A DNA stretch of 48,428 nucleotides. Origin: Polytrichum commune (lineage: Eukaryota; Streptophyta; Polytrichopsida; Polytrichales; Polytrichaceae). The notes under the pieces were generated by a model. The model was not told the origin of the DNA. It saw only the letters and a program-made list of their open reading frames with translations, and did not search any database. Numbering within the stretch: the first letter of the stretch is position 1; the number at the start of each line of letters is the position of its first letter. The position numbers were made by a program, and so were the translations under genes. This document shows positions 38,734 through 48,428 of the stretch, piece by piece. The stretch is from NCBI GenBank assembly GCA_950295325.1, contig OX485804.1:58530001-58578428 (forward strand). The letters run 5' to 3'.

Positions 38734-40696
<1,963 letters not shown>

Positions 40697-41942
40697 GCAG
40701 ACTTTAGAGGCCTTGTTGGATGCTTCGTGCATTGAGATGTATTTGAGAATTGCAGATTTCTGATATTAATGAAAGGGCACTACGTTTAGTGCATGGTGGT
40801 TCAAACATCCAATGGATGTGAATTTGGTCTTTCACAATCTGGTTATGCATTCCATGTCTGACTTTCGAAATCTTAATGTGGTTCCTATTGCTCGAGTTGT
40901 GACATACTCTTAAAGATATCTGCATCAGGCTACAGGGTTGCAATGTGTGCATTGAAGCAATCCAAATATGGATTTCACATATGTAATTTTGCATGAAATT
41001 TTGCAGTTGAACCAAAAATGCCAGTCTTGCAACTTGCTTGAAAAACGTAACTCGAATTAAAAAAGGCTGTTTACTCATTGGAAGTGCGTGCTGTACATCA
41101 TGCACACTGAAGACGTGAAGGCTCGTTTGTGTTGCATCTGAACGATTGGCGTTACCAATGCTGTACAGCTTGAGCTTGATATCCCACATGTTTTAATACC
41201 GTAACGACTACGGTGGATGACGATGGCGGGGTTCAAATGTTTTGTTGTGAAAGATGATTCTAATTGACATATCCTACCCACTCGTGTCAAACTCCGAATT
41301 GTGATTTAAAGTATGAAATGTGAAGTGTGATACAATGTATCTAAACTATGTGAATTAAACTTACAGTACCTCATCTGCGACAAAAAATGCTTTCCTCAAT
41401 GGATGTATTTTAAATGACCATTCTTCTGTTACAATATCTTGGTCAGTAACGGTTCTTCAAACATGTGCAAGGCAAATGGCGTTGAGTTTGGGATTCTACA
41501 TTTCGTCTCCAGTTACCATTCTGACTGAACTGTCTCGTCAGTTAGGAAGAATAGTTAGGAAGAAGTTGTGCAACCCAACCCAAATAATCCAGATCGTTGA
41601 TGCAGAAGATAGCAGAAAGCTACACCCTGAAGGTTTCTCTATCTTCATTATCTTTATACGTGCCAGGGCATTTTTATCCCGCAAAGATGATACTAATCTC
41701 AACCTTCCTTGTTTGACACATTGCACATTAGATGCAAATTCACAGAATAGACCTAGGCCAAATTGCAATCCAGAAACAAGAAAACCAGGAGAGATTCCAA
41801 GGAATGGAGTATTTGGCTGTAAGAAAGAAGGGATTCCGTTAATTCAGGGGATATTGTGCAATAAAAGTAGTACAAATTTGAGGCAAGTACATCGAGACCA
41901 AGTGCAAAAGAATGGCAGGTGCTACTATCGAGCTAAGTTAAT
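40697..41942. other. Convergent 3' intergenic region between RPS20 and bL34c
   Basis: It should hold the 3' untranslated regions of both genes. Two long open frames, 41476-41946 plus and 41189-40704 minus, show no family similarity and lie antisense to the neighbouring genes' tails. I treat them as chance frames. No RNA gene seen. Confidence 0.55.
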
Positions 41943-43535
41943 TTAAGCAAGTTTGCCGCTGCTGGGGTTGCTCTTGGTCACCAGAATCTTGCGGCCTTTT
42001 GCTCTTCTGCGCCTCAGCACATTCCTTCCTGTGGGTGTTTGAAGGCGTGCACGGAATCCAGACACTCGTGCAATTGACTTCCGTGACCTGGACCGCTTGG
42101 TGCAACCCATGCAAGGGCTGCCTGCCCTCACCTTCAACAAGAACCCTCTCTTCACTACTGGTAGTCCAAATGTGGTAGGTCTCAAAGCCACACCTGCCCA
42201 ATCCAATTCCATACAACAAGGGTAAATGCAACGTTCCTCGCATGGTTCACAAATCCTCCAGCAAACAGATCAGAGCAACCACAACCAATTCACACGACAT
42301 AGTCACTGAACCCCAATTTCCAGAGCAAAACACATCAGATTACAAGGTTCTGCAACATGGGCCACATGGTTCAAAATCCAATCCTGTGAGAAGGTGAGCA
42401 GCGTCAGGCTACCCAGAAGAATACTCGCAAGCAATGCACAAGATATATACCACCCATCCCAATTCCTATATAACAAGGGTACATGCCACATTCCTCACAT
42501 GGTTCACAAATTCTCCAACAAAAAGAGGAGGACCACAACTCTCCCACACGACATAGCCCCTGAACCTCGATTCCCACAAAAAATAAATAAACAACAATCA
42601 CAAGGTTCTGCAACACGGGCCACACGGTTCAGAATCCCTCGTATAAAGGTGAGCAGAGTCAGGATGACCACAATCAATGCCCACGACATAGACCATCCAT
42701 CCCAATTCCCATACAACGAGGGTAAATGCAACACTCCTCACATGGTTCACGAATCCTCCAACACAACCAACTCACATGACGTAACCCCTGAACCCAATTC
42801 ACAAAAAAGGTAAAGAACTACAAGATTCTGCAAAACAGGCCCACATAGTTGAAAAACAAATCCTGTGAGAAGGTGAGCAGGGTTAGGCTAGCCACAAGAA
42901 TGCCCATAATCAATGCACGCGACGTAGCCCACCCATCCCAATTCCCATATAACAAGGGTGAATGCGGCATTCCTCACATGGTTCACAAATCCTCCACCAA
43001 CACAACCAACTCACACGACATAACCCTTGAACCCAATTCACACCAAAAGGTACAAAAACTACAAGATTATGCAAAACGGACCACACGGTTCAGACCCAAA
43101 TCCTGCGAGAAGGTGAGCAGGGTTAGGCTACCCACAAGAATGCCCACGAGAAATGCACACGATATAACCCACCCATTCCAATTTCCATACAACAAGGGCA
43201 AGTGCAACATTCCTCACATGGTTCACAAATCCTCCAATACAACCAACTCACACAACATAACCCCTGAACCCAATTCACACAGAAAAGGTAAAAGAAATAC
43301 AACATTCTGCAAACCTGGCCACATGGTTGCGAAACAAATACTGCGAAAAGTTGAGCAGGGTTAGGCTACCTGCGAAGGAGGAGGAGGAGAAGGAGGACAC
43401 CACTCGGCCGGATGTGAAAGACGACGCCAAGCCGCAGCGGGCAGAAGCCTTGGAGCTGGAGCAGGCGGCGGCGGTGGAGGCAGCGGCGCCCAGAGACAGA
43501 GCGGTCATGGAAGTGGAGAGGGCCATGGCGGCCAT
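41943..43535 (-). CDS. RPL34: Plastid large-subunit ribosomal protein bL34c precursor, 2 exons
   Basis: Nuclear-encoded component of the chloroplast 50S subunit. Exon 1 is 43535-43370, exon 2 is 42193-41943, with a GT-AG intron; the codon for G56 is split G|GT. The total is 417 bases or 138 residues. Residues 1 to about 79 form a transit peptide: MAAMALSTSMTALSLG, many A and S, few acidic residues, and a VRA site at 77-79. The mature part carries the bL34 signature TKRSRSRKSIARVSGFRARL followed by GRNVL, RRRRAKGRKIL and TKSNPSSGK. ATG 43535 is the first of two in-frame ATGs four codons apart. The intron consists almost wholly of tandem repeats, and the upstream flank belongs to a large inverted duplication. 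Confidence 0.95.
42204..43369 (-). repeat. Tandem array of five 236-256-bp units filling the bL34c intron
   Basis: Units begin with CAATTCC or CAATTTC plus ATA(C/T)AAC-like sequence on the plus strand at 42204, 42460, 42703, 42939 and 43179; the last unit ends at the exon 1 donor. Shared blocks include CCTCACATGGTTCAC, AACCAACTCACACGACATAA and AGGTGAGCAGGGTTAGGCTA. The array reaches within about 10 bases of the exon 2 acceptor. Open frames across it on either strand are repeat artefacts. Confidence 0.9.
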
Positions 43536-43700
43536 GGCGTCAAGCTTGCTACGAAACCAGAGCTTCGGAACACCAGGAGCAAAGAAAACACAAAGAGACG
43601 CAAACTCTCACTCACTCTCACACACACAGACACATACCGTGACCACTCTTGCCTCTCTTTCCTGCTTGGATAATGCTGTCTGCTGGATGGATGAATGTGT

Positions 43701-44672
43701 GGATGGATGAAGAAAATGGTAGGATGATTGCCTGTGTGGATGTATGAAGAGCTTCGTGGTGTCTAGTCTACGGTAGAGAGAGGGGTGGCAAAACCAACAG
43801 TACCCCACCCCAAAACCGACACCCTAAAGCCTGCACATAAGGATAACATAGACGACCCTTATTTGGGTTAATTTTCTCATTAAAATACCTAGGTTTTGAG
43901 TGATATATGGTTAGGTGTGCATCCAAGAGAGGGTACCAAACAAGCATGTGTTTCAACCAGGAGGATGAAGACTAAACTCATTTGTAACCCTAATCCTATT
44001 AGGTGACGTGGCCGCCTCAGAGGGCAACATTTTGGGAAAGGACTATAAGCCTCCTCCTCGAAGAGATTGGATTATGTGTTCAAAATATGATAACCATTCT
44101 AGGTTCAATTAGTCAACATACTTTCGGGGGGGGGGGGGGGGTATATATGACCACTTGATGAGCATGAGAATCTTCACTTTGATAATTGAATAAGATGTTC
44201 ATATGAGCTCATAAATTGTGGGGATAGTGGCTACGGCCTTCGTTTTATATCCCGCTTCTCTTAGGATATGAAACATACAATAAGTACAAGATGCTTAGCA
44301 TATTCAAATGAAGGCCGTAGCCACTATCCCCACAATTTATGAAGCTCATATGAACATCTTATTCATTATCAAAGTGAAGATTCTCATGCTCATTAAGTGT
44401 TCATATTAACCCCCCCCCTCCTCTCCCCCCAACACACACAATCCAACCTCTTTGAAACACATGTATGTTTGGGTATCTCTCTTGAAGGCACATTTAACCA
44501 TATATCACCCAAGAATAGGTATCTTAACAAGAAAATTAACCCAAATAAGGGTGGTCTATGATATTGTGCAAAATTTAGGTAATGGTTTTGCCACCCTTTC
44601 TCTACCTAGACACCATGAAGCTCTTCATACATCCACACAGGCAATCATCCTACCCATTTTCTTCATCCATCC
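43701..44672. repeat. Large inverted duplication upstream of bL34c
   Basis: The left arm 43701-44246 and right arm 44305-44672 are reverse complements around a loop of about 58 bases. The outer ends are GGATGGATGAAGAAAATGG and CCATTTTCTTCATCCATCC; the inner ends share AATGAAGGCCGTAGCCACTA in reverse. The right arm lacks roughly 100-170 bases present on the left. Both arms contain repeat family A sequence (about 43838-44285 and 44290-44560). The outer part is ordinary flank beginning about 165 bp upstream of the bL34c ATG, so host sequence was duplicated together with the repeat. Confidence 0.8.
44126..44141. repeat. Run of 16 G inside repeat family A
   Basis: A homopolymer at the place where other family A copies have three to five G. 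Confidence 0.9.
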
Positions 44673-46179
44673 GGATTCTACGCATTAGTCATTCATCTAT
44701 TACGCAGACATCATTCTCTGTACTGAATGGTTAACGTGTCGGTATTAGCACCCTCTTCCTTATGCAAACTTGAAAAATTTAAACTGATCACCTGTCAAAC
44801 TATCAAAATAAAAATTATTTTGGCTTCGGAAATGGCACTATAGACTATGAACTAGTCTATGGGTGCAGTTGATATTAATGGGCTATCAATTATAGGGAGC
44901 CCCTTGTCATCACTAGAGTTCCTTCACCCATGATGCATATGTTTATAGAGACACCATAATGCTCTGGCTTGGGTTTCCTGATGTCTATGTAAACTCATCC
45001 CTCATGCATGAAGGATTCTCACATGGATTGAGGACTGGTTCACTTCAACTAGATCCCACTAAACTAAGATATGATCTATCCAAATATGCATGCTACTTGG
45101 AAAAATAGTTGAAATTGATTAGTTGAAGACATTCTCATCTTCCCAATGGCCATGAGTTCAGGTAGACACAACAAAGTTTTGGCCCAAAATTCTATCAGTC
45201 ACAAAAATGATGGGATGAATGGTTATATATATATAAACATGCTTATTCAATGTATCTGGCATTGGGTGGAATACATATTCAAGTACAAGAATATTACAAT
45301 TGTGAAACTACTTTAAAATTAGAATCATTTAGAGAATTGAATGAGGCCCCACTGAGGCAAAAGTAGGACACATACACCACTAATGGATAGATAGATGGTC
45401 TTCTATTTACGGTGAAAAAAAGTCCTAATTTATATAGTAATTATTTTACTTATTTATTCTAAAAATGTGTTTCAACCAATAACAATGTGCACTTTACTAT
45501 GAAAAACTACAACTATAGCTGTCCACTATAGCATTTCTTTTCGAAATGGATGGGTTATGGAGATCTTATATTTGGATGTGTTACCTTCTTTTCAACCAAA
45601 ATGCAGTTTTGTGAACTATCCAAACTACAACTAGAGGGTTCCTTATTCTTCCAAATTTAGTTTTGGGATAAATTATATAATAAACAAGTGAATCTTATAT
45701 GGCACATCTTTAACATCTGTCCTTTACTATGAAAAACTACAACTATAGCTGTCCACTTTGCTCATGCCAGTCCATGGCTAATTACTATACCTATACATTT
45801 TAGGAAGCAACTATAATTAACTAGATATATATAACTATAGTTCACATCCACATTAAATAAACTGGACTAAAAACACCAAGAACAAGTAACGTTCAAGTGT
45901 GAACGCAAAGTGGTTAGGAAATTTGCTTGTGAAACAAACAAGTTGATGCATAGTCTCTATCCTATAGACAAAACCAATAAACATAAAATAATGTCCTAAA
46001 ATGTCTTATGATTGGTTGAATGTTGAGACGGGGTTTTTTGATAGACCGCCAAATAATGAAATGCTAACGAACAATTCCAGAGCACAGAAGCACAAACCAA
46101 TGCCATTCAAGAAGCACAAACAAAAGGAAACCGCATATTATAAAATACTGTCGGTATGGCTAACTAGGAATTCATTTTG
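44673..46179. other. AT-rich spacer, no gene seen
   Basis: No conserved frame. It contains an exact 36-base direct repeat at 45492-45527 and 45722-45757 (CTTTACTATGAAAAACTACA and onward), 230 bases apart. Confidence 0.55.
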
Positions 46180-46251
46180 TGCGTCCGCCGGGAGTCGAAC
46201 CCGGGTCTATTGCTTGGAAGGCAATTATCCTAACCGTTGGACTACGGACGC
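46180..46251 (-). tRNA. tRNA-Gly(UCC)
   Basis: A 72-base tRNA on the minus strand. The acceptor stem GCGTCCG pairs with CGGACGC and A is the discriminator base. The D arm contains TAGTCCAACGGTTAGGA. The anticodon stem TTGC/GCAA encloses the loop CTTCCAA, giving anticodon TCC and decoding GGA. The T arm is CCGGGTTCGACTCCCGG. There is no intron. A CAA motif about a dozen bases upstream suits plant tRNA promoters. The first run of four T downstream lies roughly 35 bases away, farther than usual. Confidence 0.97.
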
Positions 46252-48428
46252 CATTCATGTTGGAGGCTTTCAATGTATTGTACTCACTAAATGAGAATGA
46301 TACTTCAAACTCTTAGTTATTTCCTCACAATGTCACCATTTAGTTCTACGTTATGAGGTCAACTAGGCCATTCTAGTGTGTGTAGCTAGTGTACAATTGC
46401 CTTTTGCGGTTTAGTTTCTCAATACCTACCAATTGGATAGTAGACTATTCATCCCAATTGAAGCTTATCATAATAATTTGGGAGTTTTGACTGCAATTTG
46501 AAAGTTAATTTAGTTAGAAACACATAACCCTCAGGATTTATAGTAGTAATACTAATTAGTACTCTCACTCTCACCCTTCCCCTTAGTAGGTGTTGTGAAC
46601 ATTCAACCATTGAATGTGCTTGGATGCATATGTAAGAACCGAGAAACATAGAGAATTGAAGAACAACCAACAAGGTCCTAAATCTTTTTAAGTAAACTGA
46701 TCATATATGCTTTAAGAGCACTACAAAATGTTTTCTTTCTTCCCCTATGGTGTCAAATTCAAATATGGTAGTTTTGCCATTTCAATCAAATGATCTTTAA
46801 CTAAATGATAACTCTCTCCATTCCTAGATAAGAACGTCTATGGCTTGGATTTTTATGACTTTAAAAAATAGGGAAGGCTATGTGCATCCCCAAATGTTGG
46901 CATATAGAAGGGCGCAAGCACGGTTAAGTACAAAACTCCATTACCATGCATAGGTTTAAGTGAAAGTGATTCAAAACTATATACTAATTTCAAATTTTGT
47001 CAAGGAAAAACTCATAAACCTTTGAAAAACACATTGATCTACAAAGCCAAGTAATTTATGTTGCTATTTAAAAACAAGAAGGAAAGTCTACATATTTTAG
47101 AAGACGGTGCAAGTAGTGTGCAAGTAGATATATTGAACACCTAATTGTCTAGAATTTGTTTAAAACATGACAAAATTACATTGAATTGAAGTTTTTTTGA
47201 GAATTTATTTGCAATGCCCTCAATTTTATAATGAATTTTAAGGATTATGAAAAGAAATTCAAGCTTCAACATTTTTAAGGTCATAAAATCTACGTCCAAA
47301 TATAAAATTAGTCATTACCTTTTGAGCAATAATTTTAATGATGATTTTTGAAGATCTCATCTTGATATTCTATATTTGAGTACATAACACAACAATAGAG
47401 GGCACCATGAAAAAATATTCCAACTTAAACAACACTTTGCTAGTACTTGAAGCGTTTGACCAAGAAAATTATGGTTTTAGTATACCATAGCACTTTTTCA
47501 GTATAATAGTTGACTATGCTTGCTCCCAGAAAAGGTTGATATGTTTGTGAGTGAGAGTCAACAATCAGAGGCAATAAGCAAGACTTTACAAATGAAATGT
47601 TAATGCAAATACTAATGGACTTACAATGCGGTGCCCCCCCACCCCACATAACATTAATCAACTGCTATCACCTATCCGTGCACCTATCCCATTCTAATAA
47701 TATTAATGACATTGTTTCACTTGAGTTTATTAGACCCGACTATGCTCTACTAAAAGAATAAACACAACATAAGTTTGAATAGAATCTGGCTTATTCCCAG
47801 TCCCACCTGGCGTACATACTCAACTACATAATGTTTTGCAGGCACACAACTAAATCCACAATCTCACATGGTGCCGCAATTAAGAACTTTGAGTACTTGC
47901 ATTGATAAAGCCTACATTTGCCACAAGTATAGCCAAATTGTAGATATTTACATTGGACCGATTTCATTTCAAAACATTGATCCTCAGTACTCAAGATGAT
48001 CTTTATGAAGTGACAAAACCGAGCATGAACTCATGAGAGTCATGTGACCTGTAAGGTAGGCGTGTCTTAACCCAACACGCTCACAATGGAACATCGACTT
48101 GAAGGGTGAGTTATGGTGGTCAACATCAAAAGGCCGAAGCCAAATCTTCCCAAAATCGTCGAATATAGTGCAATCCAATTCAACAACTTTTGTAAGAGAC
48201 CTGACTGTACGGATGACATATTTCACAATTCTTGTGCACACAATTTTCCACACAGTTTTTTTTTATCTGTCTGCATGTTCAAAACAAGATGATTATGACG
48301 TAAACGTGTATGTTGGTATTGTCGGGCATTGGTGACTTCTTGAACAGAAACATCCACTTTGACCTTTAGGGTTTAAGTGCTTGCTCACCTCATGGAATTG
48401 CATTCAACCTAGAAGATGATCAAATAAG
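46252..48428. other. AT-rich right end, one unexplained open frame
   Basis: No gene was recognised. The minus frame 48253-47984 (about 89 codons, reading SLTKVVELDCTIFDDFGK and ending KDHLEY before a stop) is less repetitive than its surroundings. It could be a terminal exon or relic of something cut by the window edge. It has no ATG at its beginning and I see no homology. Confidence 0.35.

Noticed and set aside
40704-41189. Minus-strand open frame of 161 codons
   Set aside because: Antisense to the RPS20 tail, unlike any family I know, with no start context or partner exons.
41476-41946. Plus-strand open frame of 156 codons
   Set aside because: Runs into the bL34c stop codon from the opposite strand, with no recognisable domain or supporting exons; a chance frame in a 3' untranslated region.
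42394-43364. Plus-strand frames of 139 and 171 codons with internal repeats
   Set aside because: They follow the intronic tandem array of bL34c, which is transcribed from the other strand; the amino-acid repetition mirrors the DNA repeats.

Overview
This window is nuclear DNA from a land plant or close streptophyte relative. It holds spliced genes with canonical GT-AG introns, a plant group-A MAP kinase kinase, a cytosolic uS10 ribosomal protein, a nuclear gene for a plastid ribosomal protein with a transit peptide, a plant-type tRNA-Gly(UCC), LINE remnants and many small foldback elements. Introns are long and AT-rich and there is no LTR element I can recognise. That fits a non-flowering lineage (bryophyte, lycophyte or fern) at least as well as a seed plant. 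I cannot name the species.

Layout. 1-8081: gene-free and repeat-rich, with two inverted copies of one dispersed repeat (681-1530 and 4585-6010). 8082-14590, minus strand: a complete 8-exon MAP kinase kinase of the MKK6 type. All eight exon borders could be fixed, giving 354 residues. Nearly every intron carries a small foldback element. 14591-19240: leader, spacer and a minus-strand LINE relic. 19241 to at least 21933, minus strand: a basic nuclear-type protein with TPK/TPR motifs and tandem repeats, whose 5' end is not resolved. Its upstream side holds a six-copy tandem array (22630-24243). 24800-28494: AT-rich with no gene seen. 28495-32497, minus strand: a complete 6-exon PHP-domain phosphoesterase of 427 residues. 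33000-37600: relics, including a second LINE tail. 38050-40696, plus strand: cytosolic RPS20 with a leader intron and three coding exons. Its last intron contains four tandem copies of a C/D-box snoRNA. 41943-43535, minus strand: plastid ribosomal protein bL34c in two exons, whose only intron is a five-copy tandem array running from splice site to splice site. 43701-44672: a large inverted duplication at its 5' flank. 46180-46251, minus strand: tRNA-Gly(UCC). The rest is AT-rich spacer.

Functionally the genes are housekeeping or regulatory: MAPK signalling linked in plants to cytokinesis, nucleotide phosphate hydrolysis, cytosolic translation, plastid translation, rRNA modification and tRNA. 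They do not form a pathway. RPS20 and bL34c are convergent neighbours. The most notable thread is that several genes carry their own tandem array, with units of about 240-280 bp, inside an intron or next to their exons. In RPS20 each unit carries a snoRNA; in bL34c each unit carries decayed copies of the splice sites.
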